This document shows positions 10,066 to 18,896 of a DNA stretch of 64,000 bases, one piece after another. The notes beneath the pieces were generated by a model. That model made no database searches. It saw nothing but the letters and a program-made list of their open reading frames with translations, and had not been told where the DNA came from. The translations under genes were made by a program, and so were the position numbers. This DNA is from Streptomyces griseoruber (lineage in GTDB: Bacteria; Actinomycetota; Actinomycetes; Streptomycetales; Streptomycetaceae): the NCBI RefSeq assembly GCF_001514205.1, contig NZ_KQ948768.1, forward strand, positions 236,864 to 300,863, read 5' to 3'. Numbering within the stretch: position 1 is the stretch's first letter; each line of letters begins with the position of its first letter.

Positions 10066-10281
10066 TCACCCCTCCGGCTGGGGCGCCGTGCGCCGCTGTG
10101 CGAGGCGGCCGACCCAGCCGGCCATCTGGAGGTCCGCGTGGCGCAGTTCACCGGACTGCCACCGGGCCTGGAAGTCGAAGACGCCCTGTGCCCCGGTCCT
10201 GGGGTCGGTCACCTCGACGAGCCCGTCCTCGGTGAGCCGGTACACATGCCCGGTCAGTGGGTGGATCGCTTGCTTGGACAT
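10066..10281 (-). CDS. Small conserved-looking protein in the Rieske operon, function unknown
   Basis: 71 residues from ATG 10281, or 75 from a GTG at 10293 that overlaps the ferredoxin stop as GTGA. An aggag element lies 11 bases before the ATG. The sequence has no recognised domain; it contains LTEDGLVEVTDPRTGAQGVF and ELRHADLQMAGWVGR. It is squeezed between the ferredoxin and MDR reductase genes with almost no gaps, so it is very likely expressed. It could be an accessory or assembly factor for the oxygenase. That is inference from position only. Confidence 0.7.
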   Translation of the reverse strand: MSKQAIHPLTGHVYRLTEDGLVEVTDPRTGAQGVFDFQARWQSGELRHADLQMAGWVGRLAQRRTAPQPEG

Positions 10282-10289
10282 GTGGGGCC

Positions 10290-10616
10290 TCACTCCTGCA
10301 CTCGGCGGCGCACGCCGCGCTTGGTCACGGTCACCGGGCCCTCGACCCTGAGCCGGCAGGCGAGCCGGGTCAGGCCGTCCACCGGCCTGCGCAGGGCCTC
10401 GATGCCCTCGCGCTCCAGCGGGCCCACGGGGGAACAGTTCTCGGCGCCCTCCTCCACCTGGACGAAGCAGGTACGGCAGGTGCCCTTGCCGCCGCAGACG
10501 GTGGGCCAGCGGTAGCCGAGGCGCTGGGCGGCGGTGAACAGATCCTCGTCGTCGAGGACTTCGAGCTCGACCCCGGAGGGTCTGACCGCCACCCGGTGGG
10601 TCACGGGTTCATCCAC
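10290..10616 (-). CDS. Plant-type [2Fe-2S] ferredoxin
   Basis: A 108-residue ferredoxin with cluster ligands C41-x5-C47-x2-C50 (CGGKGTCRTC) and C87. It also has C61 close to the cluster. It would pass electrons to the Rieske oxygenase encoded immediately upstream, whose last 16 bp it overlaps. No dedicated ferredoxin reductase is adjacent; the VanB-type reductase at 23.8 kb or a housekeeping reductase may serve. The gene order oxygenase, ferredoxin, small protein, reductase on one strand supports a single operon. Confidence 0.9.
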   Translation of the reverse strand: MDEPVTHRVAVRPSGVELEVLDDEDLFTAAQRLGYRWPTVCGGKGTCRTCFVQVEEGAENCSPVGPLEREGIEALRRPVDGLTRLACRLRVEGPVTVTKRGVRRRVQE

Positions 10617-12007
10617 TGGTCGAGGGTCTGGTTGAAGTGACGGATCCGGCTCTCCTGGTAGTTGGCCAGGGTGATTCCCGGCTTGCGCATCGCCTTCAGG
10701 CCCTGCTGGACGTAGGGCAGGTTCTCGCAGTCCTGGTCGAAGACGGGGCCGAGCACGCCGAGTTCGGGGATGTCGGCGAAGAGCATGTCCTCCGGCACCC
10801 AGCGGATCCTTGCCGGGGGCGGCATCTCCCCGGGCTGCTTGGGGGACGACATGAAGATGATCTCGGCGGTACAGGAGTCGGGATCGAGGCCGTGGGGCCG
10901 GAACCGGTAGATGATGTTCGACTTGGCGCCGCCCCAGGGGTTGAAATTGGGGAACAGCAGGTAGTTGATCGCGTCGAGCAGTTCGGTGTCCGGGGTCCCC
11001 GAGAAGTCCTGCTGCGAGGTGGCCGCCAGTTGCTCGCGCATCCGCTCGGCGAGGACCTGGCGGGCGGTGCCGCCGGGTGGGACCGCCGGCAGTTCGTCGC
11101 CCTCCTGCATCACCAGGTCACGGCCCTGGGCCGCGGCGTAGAACGCACGCGAGTCGTAGAAGGTCTCCAGGACGTCCTGCTCGGTGACGGAGTCCGCCAC
11201 GTGCGGGCTGGGCGCGCCCTGGATGTTGATCATCCGGTTCCAGTTCGGCTGGTCCGCCATGACGTCGTACTGCGAGTTGGCGTCGGCGAGCCACGGCAGC
11301 ATCTGCGGGTGGGTGGCGATCACATGGAAGGACTCGATGAACGCGTCCTGGGCGATCTTCCAGTTGCAGGGCAGCACCTTGGCGATGTGCAGCGACTTGT
11401 AGCGGTTCTCCAGCGGCCAGATGTAGTAGTCGTCGAAGGTGCCGCGATAGGACTCGAAGGACTCGGCGTACGGGTCCATGTTGATGAAGACGAAGCCGCG
11501 CCAGGTGGCCACCTGGGCCTCGGGGAGGGCGAACTTCTCCGGGGTGACGTGCGGGAAGTCCCAGGCGCACGGCGGGGTCTGCATCGTGCCGTCGAGGTTC
11601 CAGGCGAAGCCGTGGAACGGGCAGCGGAACTCGCTGACGTTGCCGCCACCGGTGCGCAGTTTGCGTCCGCGGTGCAGGCACACGTTGACGAAGGCCCGGA
11701 TCTCGTCGGGGGCCGTGCGCACGACGATGAGCGAGTCGTCGCCGATCTCGTAGACCTCATGATCGCCGACCTCGGGAATCTCGCTCTCCAGACAGGCGAA
11801 CTGCCAGACGCGCCGCCACACCTGCCGCATCTCGCGCTCGGCCCATGCGCGGGACGTGAAGCGGGCGGTGTCTATGTCCTCGCTGCCGAGGTAGTCGTTT
11901 CGCTCGTACCTCAGGGCGGGGGGAACGGGGCGGCTGTCCTGGTCGAGGTAGTCCTGGACGCTGGGCCCGGGGCACCGCGCCGTGCCCAGCTCCGACGTTT
12001 CGTCCAT
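10601..12007 (-). CDS. Rieske [2Fe-2S] oxygenase, large subunit (second)
   Basis: A 468-residue oxygenase. The Rieske motif reads NVCLHRGRKL with downstream CPFHGFAW, and the catalytic iron site is DAFIESFHVIATHPQ. Of two consecutive ATG codons, the one at 12007 sits 7 bases after ggagg and is preferred to 12010. It differs clearly from the first Rieske protein at 4.7 kb, so the island has two oxygenase steps or two substrates. It heads a minus-strand operon with ferredoxin, small protein and MDR reductase. The substrate is unknown. Its promoter lies in the 449-bp gap to the transporter operon. Confidence 0.9.
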   Translation of the reverse strand: MDETSELGTARCPGPSVQDYLDQDSRPVPPALRYERNDYLGSEDIDTARFTSRAWAEREMRQVWRRVWQFACLESEIPEVGDHEVYEIGDDSLIVVRTAPDEIRAFVNVCLHRGRKLRTGGGNVSEFRCPFHGFAWNLDGTMQTPPCAWDFPHVTPEKFALPEAQVATWRGFVFINMDPYAESFESYRGTFDDYYIWPLENRYKSLHIAKVLPCNWKIAQDAFIESFHVIATHPQMLPWLADANSQYDVMADQPNWNRMINIQGAPSPHVADSVTEQDVLETFYDSRAFYAAAQGRDLVMQEGDELPAVPPGGTARQVLAERMREQLAATSQQDFSGTPDTELLDAINYLLFPNFNPWGGAKSNIIYRFRPHGLDPDSCTAEIIFMSSPKQPGEMPPPARIRWVPEDMLFADIPELGVLGPVFDQDCENLPYVQQGLKAMRKPGITLANYQESRIRHFNQTLDQWMNP

Positions 12008-12038
12008 CATCTCTCCTCCGGGCAGAAACTTTAGAGTG

Positions 12039-12068
12039 AGTGTAGTTACCGGTTACAGACGGGAGCAA
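12039..12068 (-). promoter_or_regulatory. Possible promoter of the second Rieske operon
   Basis: Reading the minus strand, ttgctc (12068-12063) and tacact (12044-12039) are separated by 18 bp and resemble -35 and -10 boxes. The spacer contains the direct repeat gtaac-cg-gtaac, a possible operator. The rest of the 12008-12456 gap holds no gene. The match is modest. Confidence 0.3.
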
Positions 12069-12456
12069 CACTCGCGACGGTGAACCAACCCGCATCTACC
12101 GCGGTCATCACGGATTTCACCTGCGAGCTTGGAATTTCTTGCGGCGACCCTCTCCCCAAGCCCGCCGCGGCATGTCACACTCCGACCCACTCGAGACTGT
12201 AGTACCTCATAAGTTTCTCTGTCCCGGAACGGTCTCTGCCCGTCCCGGCTCCAGCGCCCCGGGGTCTTCCGCCCGGCGGCCCGCGCCGTACCCCACGCCG
12301 GCGATCGACGCAGCCCTCACCCCCCAGCGCCTCTTGCGTGCCGTCCCGCCCCGGGGCGACACGGAATCGTTCCGCCTGACCGGAGCCGACCGCCGCGGAC
12401 GCGGAAGCGACGCGGGTCGCGGCAGCCCAGGCGCCACACCACGGGAGTACTCAACG

Positions 12457-13599
12457 ATGAGTTCCAGACCCGGTCGCGCGGTCCGCCGCGCCCTCACCTC
12501 GATCGTCCCTGTCACTGCCCTGCTCACCCTCACCGCGTGCGGCACCGGCACCACTGCGGCCACCGGCCCCTCGCAGGCGGCGGCGCCCGGCTCCCCCGGC
12601 CTGGCGGCGGCCCGCGCGGCCCTGGAGAAGTACGCGGAGCGCCCGGCCGCGATCTCCGTCACCGAGCCTGTCGGCAAGCAGATCCCCCAGGGCAAGAAGA
12701 TCGACTTCATCCTGTGCGGAGTCCAGTCCTGCAAGGACCTCGCCGACTTCTTCACCGTCGCCGCGGGGGAACTCGGCTGGAAGGTGAAGCAGATCGCCAC
12801 CCAGGGGACTCCGGAGTCCGTCCAGGCCGCCTATGAGCAGGCCGTACGCGACACACCGGACGCCGTCGTCGCCTCCGGATTCCCGCGTGCCGTCTACACG
12901 AAGCAGCTGGCACAGCTGAAGGCGGCCGGCATCCCCGTCATCCAGTCGAACGCCGACGACGTGGTGGGCGACGGCGTCTCCCTGCTCAAGAACGGGCCCA
13001 ACGACGTCGGCGTGCAGGGCCGGATGCTCGCCTCCTGGGTGGTGTCGAACAGCCGCGCCCAGGCGAACACCGTGTACTTCGATCTGCCGGCGTACACGAT
13101 CCTCAAGCCCGTCAAGGACTCCTTCGCGGCCAACTACAAGAAATGGTGCGCCGGTTGTTCGCTGGACAACGTCGACGTGCCGATCACCGCGGTGGGCAAG
13201 GACATGCCGGACCGGGTGGTGTCGTATCTCCGGTCCCACCCGAAGGTGACCCATGTCGTCTTCTCCCTGGGCCTGCTCAACGTGGGCGTGCCGGCCGCGC
13301 TGAAGACCGCCGGCATCACCGGCAGGCACATCGTCGTCAACGTCGGTGACGCGCAGAACTACCAGTACATCCAGAGCGGTCTCACCGACGGCGCGATGGC
13401 GCTGAACTCCCACGAGACGGCCTGGCTCCAGGTCGACGCGCTGGCCAGGCACTTCACCGGTCAGTCCATGGCCGTGGACCAGAAGGCAGCGTTGCCCAAC
13501 ATGCTCGTCACCAAGGACAACCTGCCCTCCGCCGACGGCGACTTCCCGATCGTCGAGGACTACCAGAAGCAGTTCAAGGCGCTGTGGGGACTGAGTTGA
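12457..13599 (+). CDS. Sugar-type ABC transporter substrate-binding lipoprotein
   Basis: A 380-residue periplasmic-binding-protein type 1 receptor. It begins with a basic region, a hydrophobic stretch and the lipobox LTAC, giving lipidated C28. The body (KKIDFILCGVQSCKDL, then GIPVIQSNADD) resembles ribose/autoinducer-2 type binding proteins. gggag lies 9 bases before the ATG. It is the first gene of a receptor-ATPase-permease set with overlapping ends. Being next to Rieske and CoA-pathway genes, it may import the island's substrate, perhaps a glycosylated or polyhydroxylated compound; that is inference. Confidence 0.9.
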   Translation: MSSRPGRAVRRALTSIVPVTALLTLTACGTGTTAATGPSQAAAPGSPGLAAARAALEKYAERPAAISVTEPVGKQIPQGKKIDFILCGVQSCKDLADFFTVAAGELGWKVKQIATQGTPESVQAAYEQAVRDTPDAVVASGFPRAVYTKQLAQLKAAGIPVIQSNADDVVGDGVSLLKNGPNDVGVQGRMLASWVVSNSRAQANTVYFDLPAYTILKPVKDSFAANYKKWCAGCSLDNVDVPITAVGKDMPDRVVSYLRSHPKVTHVVFSLGLLNVGVPAALKTAGITGRHIVVNVGDAQNYQYIQSGLTDGAMALNSHETAWLQVDALARHFTGQSMAVDQKAALPNMLVTKDNLPSADGDFPIVEDYQKQFKALWGLS

Positions 13600-15116
13600 C
13601 CGGGCCGGCGCTGCGGGTGGCCGCCCTGTCGAAGAGATTCGGCGGCACCCAGGCCCTGAAGGACGTCGATCTCGAGGTGGCGCCCGGCGAGATCCACGCC
13701 CTGATCGGGCCCAACGGCTCCGGAAAATCCACCCTCATCAAGATCCTCGCCGGCTACCACCACGCGGAGCCGGGTGCGGTGGCCGAACTCGACGGCGAAC
13801 CCTTCGACCTCGGCCAGGTCACGGCCTCCCGTCACGACCGGCTCCGCTTCGTCCACCAGGAGCTGGGGCTGGTGGGCGAGCTGAGCGCCATCGACAACCT
13901 CGCCCTCAGTCGCGGCTTCGCCCGTACCGCCTTCGGCAACATCCGCTGGCCGGAGATGGAGCGGAGGACAAGCGCCCTCGTCGAACGGTTCGGCCTCGGC
14001 ATCGACGTACGCCGGCCCCTGGCCACGGCGACCCCCGTCCAGCGCACGGTGGTGGCCATCGCCGCCGCGCTGCAGGGCTGGGAGGGCCGCCGCGGGGTCC
14101 TGGTGCTCGACGAGCCCACCGCCGTGCTGCCGCCCGGCGAAGTGGCCCGCCTGTTCGGCATCGTGCGGGAGATCCGCGACACCGGTGCCGCCGTGCTGTA
14201 CGTCTCGCACCGCATGGACGAGATCTTCGCGCTCGCCGACCGGGTCACCGTGATCCGCGGTGGGCGCCGGATCGCCACGTGCCCGGTCGCCGAGCTCACT
14301 CCGCGGTCGCTGGCGGAGCTGATGGCGGGCGAGGAGAGGGAGACCGGCCACCGTCCCACGCCTCCTCGCGGCCCCGACGGTCCCGTGCTGGAGGTCCGCG
14401 ACCTGTGGACCGGGCCACTGCGGGGAGTCGGCTTCGACCTGGCCAGGGGCGAGCGCCTGGGCATCACCGGTCTAGCCGGGTCCGGCCACGAGATCGTGCC
14501 GTACGCGGTGTGCGGGGCCCACAAGGGGCGGGTGAGCGGCAGGCTGCGGCTGCCGGAACGCTCCGAACGGTGGACCGAGGCGCGCGACGCCGACGGCCTG
14601 GGACTCCCCCTCGTTCCGGCGGACCGGGCGGGCGAGGGGGTGATCGGTGACTTCTCGGTCGGTGAGAACCTCACCCTGCCGCTGCTGGACCGGCTGCGTG
14701 CCCGTTCCGGCCGGCTGCGCGGACGCCGCGAGTCCGCCCTGGCGGAGGACTGGATCCGCCGGGTCGGCGTGCGTACGGCCGGGCGCCATCCGGCCGGCGC
14801 CCGGATCACCACGCTGAGCGGCGGCAACCAGCAGAAGGTCGTCATGGCCCGCTGTCTGGCCCAGCGCCCTCCGGTGCTGACGCTGTGCGAACCCACGGCG
14901 GGCGTGGACATCGCCACCCGCTTGCAGCTGTACGACCTGATAGAGCGGCAGGCGGACGAGGGGATGGGCGTCATCGTGTCCTCCTCGGACACGCAGGACC
15001 TGCTCGCGCTGTGCACCCGCGTCCTGGTGGTGCGGGACGGCCGGATCGCACGGGAGATCAGCGGCCGGGACATCACCGAGTCCGCGCTCGTGCACGCCAT
15101 GGAAGGAACGGAGTGA
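13596..15116 (+). CDS. Sugar-type ABC transporter, duplicated ATP-binding protein
   Basis: A 506-residue tandem ATPase of the RbsA/XylG type. The first domain has Walker A GPNGSGKST, Walker B VLVLDEPTA and the H-loop YVSHRMDEIF. The second has a degenerate P-loop (GLAGSGHEI) and an intact signature LSGGNQQKV. Inactivation of one nucleotide site is normal for the family. TTG 13596 overlaps the receptor stop; GTG 13584 is an alternative start. It would energise the permease encoded just downstream. Confidence 0.9.
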   Translation: MTGPALRVAALSKRFGGTQALKDVDLEVAPGEIHALIGPNGSGKSTLIKILAGYHHAEPGAVAELDGEPFDLGQVTASRHDRLRFVHQELGLVGELSAIDNLALSRGFARTAFGNIRWPEMERRTSALVERFGLGIDVRRPLATATPVQRTVVAIAAALQGWEGRRGVLVLDEPTAVLPPGEVARLFGIVREIRDTGAAVLYVSHRMDEIFALADRVTVIRGGRRIATCPVAELTPRSLAELMAGEERETGHRPTPPRGPDGPVLEVRDLWTGPLRGVGFDLARGERLGITGLAGSGHEIVPYAVCGAHKGRVSGRLRLPERSERWTEARDADGLGLPLVPADRAGEGVIGDFSVGENLTLPLLDRLRARSGRLRGRRESALAEDWIRRVGVRTAGRHPAGARITTLSGGNQQKVVMARCLAQRPPVLTLCEPTAGVDIATRLQLYDLIERQADEGMGVIVSSSDTQDLLALCTRVLVVRDGRIAREISGRDITESALVHAMEGTE

Positions 15117-15117
15117 C

Positions 15118-16209
15118 ATGACATCCACCCCGACCCGGGCGGCGGGTCTCCCGCCGTCCGCCCCGGAGAGATCCGCGGTGTCCGTGGGGACACCGGTCCG
15201 ACGGGCGGCGGCGGCCCTGTCGTTCCGGAACATCGGCGCCGTGTACGTGTGGCTGGTCATCATCGCGCTCTTCTCCGTGTGGGCGCCGGACACGTTCCCG
15301 ACCACCGTCACGGTCAGGCAGGTACTGAACGGCAACGCCGTGGCCGGCCTGGTGGCGCTCAGTGTCGTACCGCCGCTGGCCGCACGGGTCTTCGACCTCT
15401 CGGTCGCCTACACCATGTCGCTCACCAGTGTGCTGACCGCCCGTTTCCTGGTCTCCGCCGGCCTTGGGCCCGGCGCGGCGATCGCTCTGGCGATGACCGC
15501 CGCGCTGCTGATCGGAGTCGTCAACGGCATCGTGGTGGTGGTCCTGCGCGTCGACTCGTTCATCGCCACCCTGGCCACCGGCGCGCTGATCCAGTCCCTG
15601 ATCACCATGGTCACCAACGACAGCTCGATCACCGGTGTGCAGTTGCTCGCCGAGCCGTTCGCGAGCATCGCGCAACTGGACGTGGGCGGCATCACTTTGC
15701 CGGTGCTGTACCTGCTGCTCGCCGCCCTTGCCATCTGGTTCCTGCTGGAACACACCGCCACCGGGCGCCGGTTGTACGCGACCGGCTTCAACGCCGACGC
15801 GGCCCGGCTCCAGGGGGTGCGCACCGACCGGCTGCGCTTTCTGACCCTGGTGGCCTCCGCCCTGCTCTCCGGTTTCGCCGGCGTCGTCTTCGCGTCCTCG
15901 GTCGGATCCGGATCTCCGACCGCGGGCACCCCGTACCTGCTGTCGGCGTACGCCGCCGCGTTCGTCGGGGCGACCCAGTTGCGCGCGGGCCGCTTCAACG
16001 CCTGGGGAACGGTCCTCGCGGTCCTCCTGCTCGGCACGGGCATCACGGGACTCGGGCTCGCCACCAGCGCGCAGTGGGCCGCGAGTCTGTTCACCGGCTC
16101 GGTCCTCATCGTGGCGCTGGTCCTCACGGGTGGCCGGATCGCCCTGCCCGCCGCGCTGCGTCGCCGGACCGGGACCCGACCGGCTCCGGCCACGGACAAG
16201 GAGATCTGA
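15118..16209 (+). CDS. Sugar-type ABC transporter permease
   Basis: A 363-residue integral membrane protein with about eight to ten hydrophobic segments, of the RbsC/BPD_transp_2 family. The region corresponding to the usual DLSVG motif reads FDLSVAYTMSL. The ATG starts one base after the ATPase stop. The unmatched hydrophilic N terminus of about 40 residues is cytoplasmic. It forms the membrane channel of the importer with the two preceding genes and is followed within 2 bp by an alcohol dehydrogenase. Confidence 0.9.
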   Translation: MTSTPTRAAGLPPSAPERSAVSVGTPVRRAAAALSFRNIGAVYVWLVIIALFSVWAPDTFPTTVTVRQVLNGNAVAGLVALSVVPPLAARVFDLSVAYTMSLTSVLTARFLVSAGLGPGAAIALAMTAALLIGVVNGIVVVVLRVDSFIATLATGALIQSLITMVTNDSSITGVQLLAEPFASIAQLDVGGITLPVLYLLLAALAIWFLLEHTATGRRLYATGFNADAARLQGVRTDRLRFLTLVASALLSGFAGVVFASSVGSGSPTAGTPYLLSAYAAAFVGATQLRAGRFNAWGTVLAVLLLGTGITGLGLATSAQWAASLFTGSVLIVALVLTGGRIALPAALRRRTGTRPAPATDKEI

Positions 16210-16211
16210 CG

Positions 16212-17255
16212 ATGAAGGCTCTTCAGTACCGGCGGGTGGGACACGCGCCCGAGGTCGTGGAGGTCCCGGTGCCCGAACCCGGCCCGGGTCAGGTGCTGTT
16301 GAAGGTGACGGCGGCGGGGCTCTGCCACTCCGATCTGGCGGTGATGGGCTGGCCCGGGGAGCAGTTCCCCTATGCGCTGCCGATGACACTCGGTCACGAG
16401 GGTGTGGGGTCGGTGGCGGCGGTGGGCGCCGGCGTCACCGCCGTGACGGAGGGCGAGGCGGTCGCGGTGTACGGCCCGTGGGGCTGCGGGCGCTGCCCCC
16501 AGTGCGCCGAGGGCAAGGAGAACTGCTGTCCGTACGCCGCCGGCCTCGGCATCCTGCCGCCCGGGCTCGGTTGGCCCGGTGCCCTGGCGGAGTACGTGCT
16601 GGTGGACTCGCCCCGCCACCTGGTTCCGCTGAACGGAGTCGACCCTGTGCAGGCGGCGCCCCTCACGGACGCCGGGCTGACTCCGCATCACGCGATCCGC
16701 AGGTCGCTGCCGAAGCTGCTGCCCGGCAGCACGGCGGTGGTGATCGGCGTCGGCGGGCTGGGGCATCTCGCCGTGCAGTTGCTGCGCGTGCTGACCCCGG
16801 CCCGGGTGGTCGCCGTCGACATGAGCAAGGAGAAGCTGGAGCTGGCGGGCAAGGTCGGCGCGCACGAGACGCTGTTCTCCGACGGCGAGGCGGCCGCTCG
16901 GATCCGGGAACTCACCGGCGGTACGGGAGCGCAGGTCGTCCTGGACTTCGTCGGAGCCGAGGCGACCCTGGCCGTGGCCGCCGCGTCGGTGGCGGTGGCG
17001 GGCGATGTCACCGTCGTCGGCCTCGGCGGGGGCACGCTGGCCGTCGGCTTCGGGAGCGGCCTGCCGTTCGAGGTGTCGGCCTCCTTCCCCTACTGGGGCA
17101 GCCGGACGGAGCTGATGGAGGTCCTCGAACTCGCGCGGCAGGGCGCCGTGTCCGCCCACGTGGAGACATTCACGCTGGAGCAGGCGCCCAAGGCGTACGA
17201 GCGTCTGCACGCCGGTGACATCAACGGCCGCGCGGTGGTACTGCCGCACGCCTGA
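16212..17255 (+). CDS. Zinc-dependent alcohol dehydrogenase (MDR family)
   Basis: A 347-residue enzyme. Catalytic zinc ligands are C38 (GLCHSDL) and H62-E63 (GHEGVG). The structural zinc cluster is CGRCPQCAEGKENCC, with four correctly spaced cysteines. The cofactor fold is VVIGVGGLGHLAVQ. It would oxidise an alcohol to an aldehyde or ketone, or the reverse, with NAD(P). The ATG follows the permease stop by 2 bp, so it is part of the transporter operon and probably acts on the imported compound. Confidence 0.9.
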   Translation: MKALQYRRVGHAPEVVEVPVPEPGPGQVLLKVTAAGLCHSDLAVMGWPGEQFPYALPMTLGHEGVGSVAAVGAGVTAVTEGEAVAVYGPWGCGRCPQCAEGKENCCPYAAGLGILPPGLGWPGALAEYVLVDSPRHLVPLNGVDPVQAAPLTDAGLTPHHAIRRSLPKLLPGSTAVVIGVGGLGHLAVQLLRVLTPARVVAVDMSKEKLELAGKVGAHETLFSDGEAAARIRELTGGTGAQVVLDFVGAEATLAVAAASVAVAGDVTVVGLGGGTLAVGFGSGLPFEVSASFPYWGSRTELMEVLELARQGAVSAHVETFTLEQAPKAYERLHAGDINGRAVVLPHA

Positions 17256-17289
17256 GCCGCGATGCACACCGGGCCGGCGCCCGCCCCGC

Positions 17290-18087
17290 TCAGGCGCCGG
17301 CCCGCTCCCCTGCCGGGATTCGTCCACCCACCGCGCGCTCCACGCAGCGCCGGAGCACGGTCAGGAACTCCGCTGTCTCCCAGGGCCCGCGGTCCACGCG
17401 CCCGGTGTCGTCCACGCCGAGGTCCTGCACGTCGTAGCGGCCCCGGCAGTGGCCGAGGGTGAAGTAGCAGACCTCGCCGAGACCGTGCCGCCTGAGATAC
17501 AGCACCGGTCGGGGCGCGTCGTCGAGGGCCGCCGTGCCGCCCTCGGCGAAACCGCGGCACGGTCCCGTGTACTCGGCGTGCAGCAGCACCTCCAGCTCTC
17601 CGTGCAGCTCACACACGTACAGCTCGTCGGTGACCGTGAACGGGCCGATCCCGGCGACCAGCGGATGGTCGGGCCGGGTCACCCGCACCTCGTACGGCTG
17701 GATCGGCGGGTGGGCCAGGAACTGGCTGCCGAGCACCTGCGCCAGTTCCCCGAGGAGCCGTGGAGTGGTGAACACCCGAGGCCCGCCACTCGTCGACGGC
17801 TCGATCACCGAGTTGGTGCCGTGCAGGGCGAGCCAGCGCCCGCCCCGCGCGACGAACCGTGCCAGGGCGGCCCGCTGTACCGGGCGGGGCCGGACGTCGC
17901 AGGTGTAGGTGACCAGCAGGTCGGCCCTGTCGAGGGCGGCCACGCAGTCGTAGTCCTGGTACACCGTGGTGCGCACCCTCGGATGCTCACCGAGCAGCTC
18001 CAGCAGCCGGAGCCGCGCGTGGTCGAAGTCGTGCCACCGGCCGCCACAGACCAGCACGGCGTCCAGGCGACCGGCCGGGCCCGCCAC
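17290..18087 (-). CDS. ThuA-like domain protein
   Basis: A 265-residue protein of the class-I glutamine-amidotransferase-like ThuA family: AVLVCGGRWHDFDHARLRLL at the start, RADLLVTYTCDV, a GGRWLALHGTNS segment, and LGHCRGRYDVQDL near the end. ThuA-like proteins occur with sugar-processing dehydrogenases and ketoamidases. The GTG start is 3 bp after the stop of the SDR gene, so it closes a three-gene minus-strand operon with an acyl-CoA dehydrogenase and an SDR. It converges with the alcohol dehydrogenase gene. The exact reaction is unknown. Confidence 0.8.
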   Translation of the reverse strand: MAGPAGRLDAVLVCGGRWHDFDHARLRLLELLGEHPRVRTTVYQDYDCVAALDRADLLVTYTCDVRPRPVQRAALARFVARGGRWLALHGTNSVIEPSTSGGPRVFTTPRLLGELAQVLGSQFLAHPPIQPYEVRVTRPDHPLVAGIGPFTVTDELYVCELHGELEVLLHAEYTGPCRGFAEGGTAALDDAPRPVLYLRRHGLGEVCYFTLGHCRGRYDVQDLGVDDTGRVDRGPWETAEFLTVLRRCVERAVGGRIPAGERAGA

Positions 18088-18090
18088 GGC

Positions 18091-18855
18091 TCAGTACTGG
18101 ACGCGGGTGAGCAGCCCGCCGTCCACCACGAGATTGACCCCGACGCAGAAGGAGCCGGTCCGTCCGAGCAGGAACGCCACCGCCGCGGCCACGTCCTCCG
18201 CAGTGCCGTAGCGGCCGATCGGCAGCCTGGCGAGCACCTCCTCGTAGACCTCCGGCCGACTGGTGCGGATGGTCTCCCAGGCCCCGCCGGGGAAGTCGAT
18301 CGGGCCGGGCGAGACGGTGTTGACGCGGATGCCCTTCGGCGCGAGGGCGTGCGCGAGAGCGGAGGCGTGCTGCACCACGGCCGCCTTGAGCGCGGAGTAC
18401 GAGTTCGCTCCGGCCGGGCGCGCGGTGTCGGAGGCGTTGGTGGTGCCGATGGCCACGACGGCGGCCCGGTCGGAGGCCTCCAGGTGCGGAAGGGCCGCCT
18501 CGACGAGTCCCGCGAACGGGATCAGGTCGCCTCGCAGGCTGGCCTCCCACGACCCGGGGCCCTTCACATTGCCCGCCGACACGTTGGACACCAGCAGGTC
18601 CAGGCCGCCGAGTTCACCGGCCGCCCGCTCCACGAAGCCCGCGAGGGCCGCCGGGTCGGTGACGTCGACCGCTTCCGCGAACACCGTGGCGCCCTCGGCC
18701 CGCAGCTCGGCGGCTGCCTTGGCCAGCGCTTCCTCACCCCGGGCACACAGGGCCAGGGCGCAGCCCTCGGCCGCCAGAGTCGCGGCGATCGCCCGGCCGA
18801 TGCCCCGGCTCGCACCGGTCACCAGCGCCTTGGCGCCTGTCAGTCCCAGATCCAT
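18091..18855 (-). CDS. SDR family oxidoreductase
   Basis: A 254-residue classical SDR with TGASRGIG, SNVSAG, and the YSALK catalytic motif. The C-terminal VVDGGLL is typical. aaggag is 8 bases before the ATG. It lies 41 bp after the acyl-CoA dehydrogenase gene and before the ThuA-like gene. In a CoA pathway it may act as a 3-hydroxyacyl-CoA or ring-alcohol dehydrogenase. This would complement the truncated 3-hydroxyacyl-CoA dehydrogenase at 24.8 kb. Confidence 0.9.
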   Translation of the reverse strand: MDLGLTGAKALVTGASRGIGRAIAATLAAEGCALALCARGEEALAKAAAELRAEGATVFAEAVDVTDPAALAGFVERAAGELGGLDLLVSNVSAGNVKGPGSWEASLRGDLIPFAGLVEAALPHLEASDRAAVVAIGTTNASDTARPAGANSYSALKAAVVQHASALAHALAPKGIRVNTVSPGPIDFPGGAWETIRTSRPEVYEEVLARLPIGRYGTAEDVAAAVAFLLGRTGSFCVGVNLVVDGGLLTRVQY

Positions 18856-18896
18856 CGAGGTCGCTCCTTTGTGATGGTCGAAACGGTCCCGGTCGC

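Noticed and set aside
12139..12456. N-terminal extension of the receptor lipoprotein frame
   Set aside because: The extension is low-complexity, and the lipoprotein signal with gggag starts at ATG 12457, so the earlier start is not used.
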